Source of the DNA: Crambe crambe
Lineage: Eukaryota > Porifera > Demospongiae > Poecilosclerida > Crambeidae
Direction of reading: 5' to 3'
DNA length: 64,000 bases
Assembly (NCBI GenBank): GCA_963924555.1
Contig: OZ004595.1
Coordinates: 4,092,001-4,156,000, forward strand
The number at the start of each line of letters is the position of its first letter. Positions within the stretch are counted from its first letter, which is position 1. Of the stretch, positions 40,101 through 55,100 are shown in pieces. The translations under genes were made by a program, and so were the position numbers. The notes under the pieces are model-generated. The model was not told the DNA's origin and did no database searches. It was given only the letters and a program-made list of their open reading frames with translations.

Positions 40101-43100
40101 CTACTTTATCCTTACAGCTTCACTTCAGGACACAATCAAGAAGACAGAGCTACTGCATCGTGTCCTACATGGTATCACATGACCTCAGATGGCAAGTGTG
40201 AATGTGGTGAAGATCTCAAAAGTGAAGTATTATGCAGCACAAACAAGAGAGTTGAACTGATGAACGAGTTCTGTATGGGTTATGATAATGCCAGTAAAGT
40301 CACAGTCCTTGGACACTGTCCATACTCAGAAAAGAATACCTTCTTTTATGAATTGCCACAAGACGTGGAAGATTTGAATAACTTCACATGTAGTTGGTTG
40401 AATCGTAGAGGTCTGTTATGCAGCCACTGTGACGAGTCTCTGGGAGTTGCTGTACTGACCTACAGTTACAAGTGTACAAAGTGTCTGGGGATGTTGCGTG
40501 GATGGTTGCTCTACTTCACTCTCACACTAATTCCACTAACAGTCTTCTTCCTTGTCATCATATTCTGCAACATTCGTGCAACAGCAGCTCACATGAATGC
40601 AATGCTATGTATCACACATATCATGCTATCAGAAATGAATGCCAAACCAAGTTTGATCATTAAATATTCCTATGTGAAATTCCTTGCAACGATCTTGGGT
40701 TTTTGGAATTTGGATTTTTTCCGTTATGTTTACCCTCCGTTCTGCATTAGCGAACATTATTCCACTTTGAAGGTGCTGTCCTTTGAGTACATCCCTGCCA
40801 TTTATATTCTAATTGTCATCGTATCATTATACACTTCCATAGAGTTGTATGATCGAAATTACAGACTGCTAAGGGTTCTTTGGAAGCCCTTCAGTTTGTG
40901 TTCCTTCTTCATGCGACGATATTCATTCTTGAACTTGAAAATAAATGTAAAGTCTAATCTCATCAATGCATTCGCAACTTTTATCATACTGGCATATTCA
41001 AAAATATTGAGCACTAACTATGGTTTTTTCAGTTCTGCACCACTTTTCCTAGACAACGGATCTCAATTTCATCCAAATGAAATTCCAACATTGTACAATG
41101 CCACTAAGCCTTACCTTGGTGCTGAACACAAGCCTTACTACATAGTAGCTATGATCGTTCTAATTCTATTCAACATATTTCCGATTATTCTCCTGCTCTG
41201 CTATCCCACTAAAACCTTCCAAAAGTTACTTGGTTGTTTTCCTAGAGTTCGCTGGGATTACCTTCACATCTTCATGGATTGCTTTCAAGGCTGCTATAAA
41301 AATGGAACTAATGACACTCTGGACTATCGTTATGTTGCTGGACTATACTTCATCATCAGATTGATATATCCCATGACTGATACCAATGGCAATGTGATGC
41401 TTCTCCTGTCTGCCACTCTCCTATTTGGAATTTTACGTCCATATAGAAATGACTTGTACAATCGACTTGATTGTGCTCTTTTTGGGATCTATACAGCAGT
41501 AATAATATGTGCTATGTGCAGTTTCTATATAAGGATAATAGGAAGCATGATATTTTTTAACTTTCTTTTTCTGCCAGCATTGTACACATTAATGTTACTG
41601 TTGTACAGTTTGGCATTTATGTTATGTCCACGTCATACATCACATTTAGTAAAGGTATTTAGTCGCACATTATGGTTTAAAAACTGATAATGATTTCTTT
41701 TTGTACAGCAAATGTTATCATAATTGTACATATGAAGTCATTATACTCTCCATAGAAACAGAAACTGGAAGAGGGACATTTTACGCCCCCCCCCCCCCAC
41801 CCCACCCCACACACACACTTCAATAATTGCTAGTTGCTGGTTAAGACCCTTTACTTACTAAAGAGCTAAATTGGGAGTCCATAATGGGTGTGTGATAATA
41901 CATAAAGCTTAGCATTTGGCATACTAAACAGAGTTGGTCAAGAAATTAATGTGTTTATGACCTAATGGGTCACTTATCAATAAAGAAGTGATCATGTACA
42001 AGTAGTCATGTACTAGCCTCGTACCCAGGCCTGCTTTTTTCTTCGCGGGGCAGTGGAAAAGCGAAGGGCTTGGTATCAATTGCATGCGCATGTGCTCCAG
42101 CCCTTCAATTAAAGGGATTCGCTATACTTTCAGGCATGTCCGTTACATAAATCAACATTACATCATCGTAATTAAGAGAGCTGAGCTAGCAGCTCTAGCT
42201 AGAAACTGTTCTGTTGCTTTTGCTCTTTCTGCGCTAGATTCGACTCACCAAGCGGCCTGTGCAAGCTGTTTATGAAAGAAGTGATGTGTTTGTGTTGGTA
42301 CTAACTGGTTAGATGAAAAAAGTTGCTGCTATCAAAGTATCATTCTTACCTTTTATTTTTGACCATAAACTTGGCTTGAGAGGGATAGTGCTGTTCTTGT
42401 TTTGTCTCACTTTATTTAACTGATGTGGATCAGGTCTAGAGCCAAATCTAGCTAGCTAGCTAAAGCTAAGCTGCGCTGATTAGAATGTGCGTGTGTTACA
42501 TTTTGATGATTATATCATTCACCATGCACGAAATTTTACATGTTTAATTAAGCGCATACACATGCAATTGATACCAGGCCTGTGTCAAAGAGTCAAATTT
42601 AGAGAGCACTTCAACTTCAGGATGCAACGTCCATAGTTATTATTGTAAACTTTAGGATGTACGTAAGTACCTTCATGCAAGTTTGTACTGTTACTGTTTA
42701 CCATCTACGTACAATATACACATCACCTTATCAGTTTAGGATCTATAATAAGCTCTTACTAAGTCAGAGCTGGAAATAGTTAAGACAATCGAAATTGGTA
42801 GGCCATTTTTGAGAAATGGCCACTAACAACCAGCAGTCACATAATTAGCTCCATAGCGACCCTTTATGAACCCATCCAACTTTATCGAGAGTATGATTGT
42901 ACTCTCTAAGTAGAGCATAGACCATACCCTCCATGGATAGCAGGAAACACAATGATATTATTCTTAGCTGTATAGGACATCAAATGCCAGCAACGGTGAC
43001 AACCCTCACCAAATATTTTAATGATTGTCTCTGGTATGAACCAACATAAAGTGATAAACAGCAAGAGCAGAGGGTACAAAACTTTCCTACAAGAAATCCT

Positions 43101-46100
43101 TGAACAGCGAGAGCAGAAGGTACAAGGTAGGCCTATATCGCCTTCTCTTGATCTTTAGCCAAGAGTCTATACTTAGAGTGAACCTCTGTCACTGGACCAG
43201 GTCCAGAGGTCCAGTGGTCCAACTTTTTGTGAAGTTGGCTCCATTTAGGCCCTCCTGGACATCTATGTTCATGTAGTGAGTGGGATGATCCTGTCTTCCT
43301 TTCATCCTCTTTGTCCTCTCCATTGTCTTCTTTGTTCATTGTGGCAGGCTGGTCATGGGAGGACTCGGGAAGGTCTATGAAGTCTAAGTCCTTCTAAACT
43401 ACTCTCTTACCCACTAAAGTGTCTGAGTCTTCTTTCATCAACATTTCAACGATAATACCTTCTTTCACTGCTCATGTTATAATCTAGTGCTCCCCTGCAT
43501 TCCAAATTAAAAGCATTGAAGTGCTAACCCTCAGATTGTGGATGTACTATGCCATTATTAACCACTGCACTGTGCTCATTTGAACGAACTATTTCTGTTT
43601 GATGATGATGATGATGATGAAACGATCAAATGAAAACGGCGAATTTAGAAGTCGCTGTAAAATGATACTGCTCTGTCTTCTGCTAGCATAGTCTTCAAGT
43701 TAGGAGTTGCTGGCTGTAGGAGGGAAGTATTCTGGAGTTATGAAAGAAAATACTAAGTATTAGTCCAATGGAGCAATCTGTGCCATCACTACTTAGAGAG
43801 TACTATCGTACTCTCTGATAAGATATATTGGACATAGTTACTAGTTATGCATACACAGCTTTCAGATGGGTCGATCTTACTGTGTATGAATGTGAATCTA
43901 GCTATCCAAAGACTACATACAGATGAACCCTGTTTAATGTGAACATGGAATGCTGCATCAAGTACATGTGGGTTTGTTTTAGTTGCAGTAAATGCAGCTA
44001 TCCTGAGTAAGAAAATAGCTTATGGCATTTATGGCTTATTTTATATAATATACTTCCACTGATATTTCACACATATAAAAGCAGACAGAGATTTTGACCA
44101 GAAAAGGTTGAGTTTTGATCACTTTTAGCCACCAATCAAGTGATCGAACAGCTAAAAGTGTCATAGCTCTCATCTACAGTGGCTTTCAAAATCTCCTTGA
44201 CTGGTCCCGCCCACTGGTTCATATAATAAATACTATACTGTATCATAACCTATCCAGATACATGGATCTGGATACTCTCCAATGGATGTTGGAGTATCTG
44301 GTAAATGCTTTCAGGATTCAGAGAGAAAAACAATGCTCTATTTCTGGCATCATGCATCCACAAAGATCTACATGCTCCTGGGAGAGTTTAATAAGGATTG
44401 TGTTCTAAATGTTTATTTGCATACACAGACTCACATTTAATAGTCAGTAAGATATGAAAGTTCAATAATGGATACAAGTATCCAGAAGTTAAGCTTATTA
44501 CATATGTACCATAAATTATCATATTTCCAGCTTTGGTGCCAAGCCATACTGACTCACCGGCTAAAGTTATATACACTATTCTTGTATGAGCATACATAGA
44601 GACTGATCTTTTGTTGTAGGTAACAAATGTGTTGCAGTACATGTAAAGTGTAGTGGCAGATGAGAGGAGAGCAGTCTTATGACCTCTGACATCATCCCTT
44701 ACATAGAGAGTGCAGAGTTAGGGCAGATGAGAGACAGATTCTTATAATCTTTGATCATCTCTACATAGACCACTTTCTCTGATATTGCTATCGATCCATA
44801 CCTAATGAATTGAAGAATAATATTGATCAAATAGTGTACAAAGTGTAGCACCAATTAAATTCCAGTTAACAGAGCAAGAGTACAAGTCAACACATCGTTC
44901 GAAACAGGAACTGTCACGGTTGTGATGTGCTCTTATTTCCCTTTTTCTTTAGTCCATCATTGATACTCGTTTTATCACATAAAGGGTAATCTCCAAGTGC
45001 CAGACTATTAAAGTCTAGTTTCATAATGAAGCAAACATAATGACTTTACTACTTCCATGATATCTTTAAAGTTATTATATTCATACTGTTAATGAATTGA
45101 AGTATAACATGTGAATTTCCAAGTGCCAAATTGTCCAGCTTCATAATGTGACTTTACTACTGCCATGATACCTTCATACTCAGTTATACTCCCTAATTAC
45201 AACAGGAAGTGAAAGTTTACAGAAGTACTGTTGCATAGTGTTTGCTAAAATAAAAATAATAATCAAGCCTTCGATACCCATATAAAGCTGGACTGAAGTA
45301 CTGCAGCAATCTGCAGTAAACAAGCATCATTGTTCAATCATGAATGTCGAGTTCCTTTTACTGCTACTACTTTATCCTTACAGCTTCACTTCAGGACACA
45401 ATCAAGAAGATAGAGCTACTGCATCGTGTCCTACATGGCATCACATGACCTCAGATGGCAAGTGTGAATGTGGTGAAAATTTCAAAAGTGAAGTATTATG
45501 CAGCACAAACAAGAGAGTTGAACTGATGAACGAGTTCTGTATGGGTTATGATAATGCCAGTAAAGTCACAGTCCTTGGACACTGTCCATACTCAGAAAAG
45601 AATACCCTTTTTTATGAATTGCCACAAGACGTGGAAGATTTGAATAACTTCACATGTAGTTGGTTGAATCGTAGAGGTCTGTTATGCAGCCACTGTGACG
45701 AGTCTCTGGGAGTTGCTGTACTGTCTTGCAGTTACGAGTGTATGAAGTGTCTGGGGATGTTGCGTGGATGGTTGCTCTACTTCACTCTCACACTAGTTCC
45801 ACTGACAATCTTCTTCCTTGTCATCATATTCTGCAACATTCGTGCAACAGCAGCTCACATGAATGCAATGGTATGTATCACACATATCATGCTATTAGAT
45901 ATGAATGTTAAACCAAGTTTAATCATTAAATATTCCTACGTAAAATTCTTTGTAACTGTCTCGGGTTTTTGGAATTTGGATTTTTTCCGTTATGTTTACC
46001 CTCCATTCTGCATTAGCAAACACTATTCCACTTTGAAGGTGCTGTCCTTTGAGTACATCCCTGCCCTTTATATTCTAATTGTCATCGTATCATTATACAC

Positions 46101-49100
46101 TTCCATAGAGTTGTATGATCGAAATTACAGACTGCTAAGGGTTCTTTGGAAGCCCTTCAGTTTGTGTTCCTTCTTCATGCGACGATATTCCTTCTTGAAC
46201 TTGAAAATAAATGTAAAATCCAACCTCATCAATGCATTCGCAACTTTTATCATACTGGCATATTCTAAAATATTGAGCACTAACCATGCTTTTTTTAGTT
46301 CTGCACCACTTTTTCTAGAAAATGGATCTCAATTTCATGCAAATGAAGTTACAACATTGTACAATGCCACTAAGCCTTACCTTGGTGCTGAACACAAGCC
46401 TTACTACATAGTAGCTATGATCGTTCTAATTCTATTCAACATATTTCCAATCGTTCTCTTACTCTGCTATCCCACTAAAACCTTCCAAAAATTACTCGGT
46501 TGTTTTCCTGGAGTTCGCTGGGATTACCTTCACATCTTCATAGATTGCTTTCAAGGCTGCTACAAAAATGGAACTAACAACACTCTGGACTATCGCTATG
46601 TTGCTGGACTATACTTAATCATCAGATTGATATATCCCATGACTGGTACCAATGGCAGTGTGATGTTTCTCCTGTCTGCCACTCTCCTATTTGGAATCTT
46701 ACGTCCATATAGGAATGACTTTTACAATCGACTCGATTGTGCCCTTTTTGGGATTTATACATTAGTAATAATATGCGTAACATGTAATCTGAATATAATG
46801 ACAATAGGAACCCTGATAATATATAAATTTTCTTTTCTGCCAGCACTGTACACACTCATATTACTGTTGTACAGTTTGGCATTTATGTTATGTCCACGTC
46901 ATACATCACATTTAGTTAAGGTATGTAGTCACACATTATGGTTTAAAAATTGATATTAATTTTTTTTAGTACAGCAACTGTTATTGTATAGCATCCAACA
47001 TAACTCTTCATGGCAACCAGATTAAAATGCAAGCAGTGGTGTTACTTGCTGGCCCCTCTATCCAGCCTGCCAAATGCTAGCGCTAAGCTCGATATATTGA
47101 CATGGCAGTACTTTCTTCCTATGGGCTCACAGTTAAATTATAATTAGCCCTTTGATAGGAAAGGTCCTTAGGATGGCAGTAGGCTAGTGACAGAAAATAT
47201 GCGCACAATAATTAAAAGGGGCATGGGCTCATGTGTATAGTGGCCAAGTAGAAGCCATAAGGGGAAGTTCTGAGGGGGGTATGTAGTTATCTTATGAAGA
47301 TCAAGAGCTTCTTTCCCATTGATTTTCCCAAAAGAAATTATTGTTTAATAAGCACAATGATGATGTAATCTTTATATAGCCCCCTGCAGTATAATTCATA
47401 ATCATCATTGTAAATTGTAAACTTTAGGATATATGTAAGTCCAGATTATCATTCCCTTAATAGTAAGGAGGCCATTAAATCTTCCCTATATTGATGATGT
47501 GAGATGTAATGCACATTTGCATCATTATATATATATATATATCCCACCTAATACATTTACTCCCATAGAGAAAAGTGCTCTTACTGTCATAAATTCCCTC
47601 CCTTAGGGTAAAATGCGTTATGACTCATAACGCACTGTTCCCCAGGCTATGAATAACAATATTTTTAGGTTTTCTGAAGCTCAAGATAATAAAGATCAGA
47701 TAATATTGTCATTAACTATTTGACTAAAGAGTTCGTCTATTTCTGTCTCTGTATATGTTGGTAGTGCAGGTTGTGTTGGTACAGGAGCAGTGCTGGAAGG
47801 AGTGCAGTTAAAGTTGATAGTACATCCATGGAGATTTTGTAGTGTAATGGAGGGCATGGGTTGTGAATAAATAGACGGAGCTGGTGGTATAGGCATGTTT
47901 AGTGATTTAGTGTTTGTATGCTGTCTATACACCAGTTGCGAATCACTTGAGCCAGAGAATGTCAGCAAAGATGATATTGCCCTATGTTGTGATTCGGAGG
48001 ATCTCTCATAAGAGCGAAGAGCCTCTATGGACCTATGTCCAGTTCGCTCCTGTATCACCTTCTCAGGAGCCCCCAACTGAAACATTTCAGTGGCAGCTGT
48101 GGCCCTTAAACTGTGGTTTGTTTTTAATCCACTTATTCCAGCCCTGGAGCACATGTCCTTAAGCTTTGATTGCAGTGTATTCCTCCCAACTGCTGTCACA
48201 CTGTACCATGGCTTCGAAGGATTCTTTGGCTTTTCAAGAGGCCTACAATAGAATAAATCTTTTTCTTTAGCTGCAGGAAGTTTTGCTATGTATTTGTCCA
48301 GTATCGCTACTGGACACTTATTTCCAAGTTCTGGGCATGCATAGAGTGGGACGACCTTATTTTTAACCCGTAACTGCCGGAAAGTGCCATTTCGATTTTT
48401 GGAAACATTTTCGTAATAAACATACTTATCAGTCTACGCTAAGACCACGGTATTGGGCTGACCACTTCCGGTTGAGATGCAGCAGGCTACAAGGCGGGAA
48501 AATGGAGGCAAAACTGAGGCAATTTGTATTTTGATATTTTTGACAGTTATAGATCGTTAGAGTTCATATAATTTATCAACCATAGAGAGTAATAAACAAA
48601 GTTTCTTTTACAATAAATCAATCTAGTCTAGTGCCAACTTGAGGGCAGGAGAGATCTCGGATATACAGGTCACAATTCCTGTACTCGATGACTTCAGTTG
48701 ACTGCACAGCATGGAGCCAACTGTAGCCAGGGCTCCATCTCTTGACAGGTGATAGTAGGAAGGTTCTTGAACACAATATCAGATATTCAAACCACTGGTT
48801 CCTTGAGAGTCCAGGGTAGATGGCATCAAAAAATGGCTAAATCGGTCGTCTTTGAACTAGATATTATGGACCACACAGACTACTCTAGCTAACTAGGACT
48901 TATCAATAGTTACTTTCACATTAACTCTACTAAGCACACAGTTTTCACCTTTACTAATCAAACGCTAGGTAAAATATAGCCTGTTCTATTGAAGAGACTC
49001 TATCGACCACCTTGATTTCAGTAGACTGCACAAGTAGGAGCCAAGGGTCGTTGCACGAAGAAACTGGCTCCACAGGCTAATTGGAGGCCTGACCTAAGTC

Positions 49101-52100
49101 TAAATGACCTTTTTCAACCAGTAGACCATTACCCGATGAAAATATAGACATGAGAAAACCAATATATAATGAAACATTAGGTGAACTTTGGTCAAGTTGC
49201 GTGGGTGTTGGGCAATATTTTGGCGACCGCAAACATGAATAATGGTTCGATTGCAATGACCTAATCAAGTGGGATGATACCACAGAACTTCAGGAGCAGG
49301 ATGATTCAGAATATGAAGATAGCTGGAACCCTCAGAGGCTTCAGACATCTCTGCTGTACTTTGGCTTGTTCGCATAATGTGATAAAATAATCTAACGTGT
49401 GAATTATTAGTAATGATATTCATGCTTGTTGATTGCTGTTAATAGTACATTCCACAATCACTACAATACCATGGTCTTAGTGTAGACTGTTATCTTCACT
49501 ACGTTTTAGTTGTGATAGTTGCAAATTCCTGTGCTCCTGTCCCCCTCTGAGACAAAACATTTTTCCGACTACAAAAAATGCAGCATTCAGGAGACCTGTT
49601 GGTGTATCGATATCCATTTCCCCTGCTTCCCATAGTTTATTTTCATCCTCTTTTGTAAGCACTTCAGCATGTTTGACTTGTCTACCCACACCATCTGCAT
49701 GTAGCTTGTGAAAAAGGGAGTCTAATGTAGAATGTAGATGCCTAAATCTAGCATCTTTTTTGTCCAAAAAATTAGGGCTGTGGGGGTTGTTAGCTCTGAA
49801 ATACCTAAGAAGACCATAGAGTAGTTGGTGCAGGGTTGCAGGTGGATATGGTTTTCCATCCGATTTTCTGGTTTCAACTGCAAACATAGCTAAATATTTG
49901 TTTAAAGTGTCTATATCAGTGCACTGAAGGAAGTCATCTGGTACTTTGTCACAAGGAAATTTCGTATTTCTTGTTATTTTCCACTGAAAGAAATTGTCTA
50001 AGGCCCATTTAGTACTTCTTTCAGTATTCTTTGGTGTTATACCTTCCGCTAGCTTAGCTAGTTCACGGTCGCTAGCAAACTCAAAACGTGACTCATTAAT
50101 AGCTGGGTGTGGTGGACATGGGAGGAGTTCTAGTTGAGCCTCGTAGTCGTCGTACTCGTACTCTTCGTGAACGGGCTCGAGAGCACTAGGCTCCGTAGAG
50201 TCGGCGTCTGGACAACCGGGACAGGGACAAGCCATGGCAGGAGTTTTCGTTTAGTTTCGTAACTAAGGGATAGCTAGACCGACCAATGAAATCGTGCGCC
50301 CTGGGGATATATAACAGTTAGAACACGGTAGTCCTGGTGATTATGGCCAAATAAACAACCTTATCCTCGGGCTGCGCCCTCGGATTCGGTTGTTTATTGG
50401 CCATAATCACCAGACTACCGTGTTCTAACTATTACATAATAATTATTATATATATATATATATATATAGTGTGGAGGACATTCAATGGAGGTAACACTAT
50501 CATAATAGCAGACAACAAAAATCAGTTCATCATTTTGGTTAAATAATGCATGCATGTGGAAAGCTTGCTAATCACTCCTTGCTTGACGTGAGCCAGATCC
50601 CTTCCAAGGTTGTACACATTAAGCAAGCTCTTACTTGGATCCATCTCTCACAACTCATGACAGGTATAAAAAAAAACTTGATCAACAGCTATGTAACTTA
50701 ATCATCCTTACAGGGAAAAGTAGTGGTCTTCCAGCAGTATGTAGCAGCAGTTTATAGAGGGAAAATCAGATCTGCTACATTATGACAGAGAAATCCTGGA
50801 TTTGTAATCCTAACGTTTGAGGATGAAGCTCTAAGCTATAATCCACAGGAGCTAGGTTACTTGGGTAAGTGATCTAAAGTCTATTCGCGTTCACCTTGAC
50901 CTTCTTATATCCGCGATAACTTGCTCAATTCTTGACCAATTTCAAAATTTCAAACACCAGCAGCTAGCTAATTATCCGAGATTTATGATGGTGCTTTTTA
51001 TGAAGACCAATTCCTTACCAGTAAAAAGTTTGTATGTCCCATAAGCAAAGTATGGAGCTGCCATTCACCACAAGGAATGTAGTGCGCGCAATAGAGCAAC
51101 AATAATGTAAACTAAGAAATATGAATTATACTAGAATAGTTCAGCTAACTAGAAAACTGAATCACAGAATCTTTTAGCTAACTAGATCGATAGAATCAAT
51201 GAGAAGTCACATTTTCAAGTTTAACTACAATATTCAAATCACCGCTAAACTTCCCGGCAGTTTAGCTTATACAGAACACACAGAATAATCATTGCTAAAC
51301 CCTCCAGGAGTTGCTGGGATCAGGAAAGGAAGGAGCAGGCTTGAGATGTCAGCTGAACCACCCTACCTCTCTGGGGATTGTCCAGTAGAAGAACAGGGCA
51401 GAAATCCAGGGAGAGTCATGGCAGGCATGATAGAAAGTCATGCAAAAACGAAAAAAGAAACGAGAAAAGAACTTGATAACACGTGGCTTGCCTCCAATTA
51501 CCCGCGCATACCTCTAGCCATAACTATGTGGCTAATTAGATTAACACGCGTTCTTACGTAAGCTTGCTATACCACAGCTACTTCCGGGGGCCAAGGTGAA
51601 CGTGAATAGACTGTAGCTTCATAGAGGTGTTATGTTTGAGAGCACATGGTCCTGATAGTATATGAGTATGAAGCAAGCTAAAGAACATTTTACTGTTGCT
51701 TGAGAAGATTGAAGCAGAACCTGATATGCTAGGAGTCACTCACATATAAAAATTGATTTTTAGTACAGCAAATGTTACTGTATAGTATCCAAGATCATTA
51801 TACTCTTCATAGCACCAAGAGGTGGTGGGATATAGGCCACCTCTGTGCATGACATGTAACAGGTTGCAGTCAAAGATAGAGCGATTAGTCTACCACCCTT
51901 ATTATTATAAGGGTGGGGTGGTAGACTAATCGCTCTATCTTTGACTGCAACCTACTGTTGGAAGAATAGTAAATATGTAAACACTAATTTTAATGCAGTA
52001 CCTTCTTCCTGTGGGCTCACAGTTAAATTAAGCTCACAAATTCCTTGATAATGATATTGCTATTGATCTATACTGTTAGTGAAGAATGACGCTCATTTTC

Positions 52101-55100
52101 AATGTTTCTCACTTTGTGAATAGAGGCTAATCTCCAAGTGCCAGAAATCTAAGAAATTATTATTACTCACTAATTGCGTGAGCAAGTGAAACTTTTATAA
52201 TCTACTATTTGCTAAATAAAAATAATAATCAAGGCTTCAGAAACCAAGCATTAAGCGATCATGAATGTCGAGTTCTTTCTACTGTTACCACTTTATAGAT
52301 TTACTTCAGGACACCATCCTATTGTGGCTTATTCAAACAAAGATGCAGGGCCAGATGAAGAGATTTTGGCCAGAAAAGGTGATTTTGATCACTTTTAGCT
52401 GTCAATCGAGCGATCGAACAGCTAACAAGTGCCATAGCTTTCACCTACAGTGGCTTTCAAAATCTCCTGTTAGCTCAGAAAAGAATCCACTAGGATATTC
52501 TGTATCCAGATAATGTATCCGCACACAAAAATTTCCTTGTTCTGTCCAGCCAATGCTGTATAGCATCCTCTTCTGTTCAATCACTTTATTTCCAATTGTA
52601 GCACATCCACAAAAACTAGTAGTGGTACTTAAGAAAGGCTTAGTCCTGGCATCTAAAACTGGCAATAAAAGATAGAAAGCTTCCTTCAAAGGAGCTACAA
52701 ACTATCCAAATAATCGTAGCAATAAGCATCATACCAACAGCATCAGCCAAACACAGACACGCGGTCAAATAGCCATTTTTAATAAGATTATGACGTAATC
52801 ATGCAAATAAAAGTGCACATGAATTACTGCTGGTGTAACGACTGATTCTACTCTCTGTATCCTGAAAGCAATGTCCACTGACTCTAAATTGGATATTATA
52901 ACGGAGATGTGGGTAAAGATTGTAACTACCAAGTTTCATAACCTAGGAGAAAACAGAAAATTTGTTTGCACGTGTCCATCATCAGCTAGCTCTGTTTCAC
53001 TGATTGAACTCATTTGCATCCAACTCCAGATTACCTTGATCGTCCTCTTCTCCAAATATCATGTCCATGACTTCTTCTGAGTGGTTGCAAATGCATCACA
53101 GGCTGCTTCACCAGACGCTGCAGCTGCCTCAGGAAACAGACCCATGGCAAAGAGTGCCAGTGCCAGAATTGTGACAATCTCTATTCCCCCTCTGACGACA
53201 ACACCCAGCAAGAGGCTAGCGAACCCTTACAATGGTAAGCTTTACTTCCCACCCATGATTAACTAGTGGTTCCAGAATCATAGAATTTGGTCGGCTTGTT
53301 GCCACATGTGGCACACCCAACATGTTATTTGTCAATGTCATCTGAGGGCATAGCCAGGTGTTTTGTTGTATATCCTCCAACCATTTAGAATGTTGTTTGT
53401 TTGATTTTGGCTTTCTAAATTTTAGAAAATGGGCTGTCGGTGATACATTAGCAAAGCCTGTGGCATATTTCTTGTCATATGCAGTTCCAATTAAATGTAT
53501 GTATACCAACTGTATACTGGTGTTAGGGTGTTATACACCATAATTATGATAGTTTGACTTGCACATGGGGGTTGGTGAAGGTACATCTATTGCTCTGTAT
53601 AGCTCTAGCTATGCTTTGTGGATTCATTTTTGTGGCTACAAATGAAGTGTCTTCACACCCTGGTACTTAGCATTTCTGGGCGATGAGCCCACCTTGTGTT
53701 GGCATATTCATAACTTTATTGATATCTACCCTATAGGGCTGGCAGATGGCTGCATCAAGAGGCAACTGGAGAGATAGGGCATACTCCCAAGCTGGCTCAC
53801 ATACCTATTGTCTCTGTGTTGATGTGTGGCTCTGATAGCTATTACATATTTGCCTTGTATCTCTACTCATAATCTATATCGACTCTTTTAATAATTCATT
53901 ATCAACAACTGATTACCTTGTGGTCAGGTATGGATGTTCGTACGAAAAAGGTAGAGCTAGAGACGCATGAAATTGTAGCGTGTATAACGCACTTTCTACC
54001 GTTGGGAACAAAATGTATTTTGCATGAGTGTAACTTCAGTTCATGGTCTCAAAGATGGTGCAGTATTTAAGTCATGGCCACTTACAGAAAATCCAGTTGC
54101 ACCTCTACCGTCAAGGCACTTGTTTCCAAGTGATCGTGACCTCGTGTATCTGGAAATAACAACTTTTTCACATAGTTAGATAGGTCTATGTGATAGCAGG
54201 AATTATAAGTTAAACTAAACGGGAGCTGGTCCAAATAAAATTGTATGGGGCCCTATGACTTCCGGTTCCGCTGGTGTAACGACTGCATTTCTGGCAACAT
54301 GGGAAATTATGCGCCCCTGGGGGATAAGGGTTGTGTTTTAAACATAGTGGCTTACTGGGCATGTAAAGTCAGTATATTTTAAGCCAGTAAGAAAAAGTTG
54401 TCTAGTGGACATGCACTTGGATACTAGTATCCGGATACAAGTATTCCTGTATCTGGATACATAGAATGGCACACTTGACTTGCTCTCTGTAATATGTGTT
54501 GATCATGTGCACACAGGAACTGGCTCTTGTGTAAGCGCATGTGCCACATAAATTAGTCATTTCCAGTCCAGCACTGGTGCCAAGCCATACCGACTCACTG
54601 GCTAAGTTATCACTATTCTTGTATGGCCCTCTGTTATAGTGGTACATAGAGACTAATCTTTTGTTATTTTGACCAAGGTATAGGCCAGATGAGCAGCAAG
54701 ACACAGGAAAGCCCTACATACAGCTGGACCAGCTACCAAACTCACAACTTTCTTGCCAATAAAAACACAGCATGCAACTCCACCCACGTAAAATCATAGT
54801 ACATTCTGTCGATTGACATGCCATCCCTACATAGAGAGTGTAGAGTGAGGGGCCCCAGATGAGAGACAGATTCTTGACACACTATCTCTACATGGAGAGC
54901 TACCATAGAGAGGGTTATTTTGTACAGAGTATATATATACAATGGTATTTTAGATTGTCCTTTGTTAAGAGGTTTATTCTTTTGTAGTCTCCAAGTGCCA
55001 GATTGTTAAAGTCCAGCTTCTTTACTAATGTCACTCACTGATATGAAATCTTTTTAAAAGGTTATTATACTTTCTAATGAAAGCACTACAGTGCTAACCT

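Noticed and set aside
43133..43339. Minus frame in the D-E spacer
   Set aside because: No homology, splice or promoter support.
52871..53543. Several short open frames in the E-F spacer
   Set aside because: No consistent gene structure or family match; cannot be told from chance.
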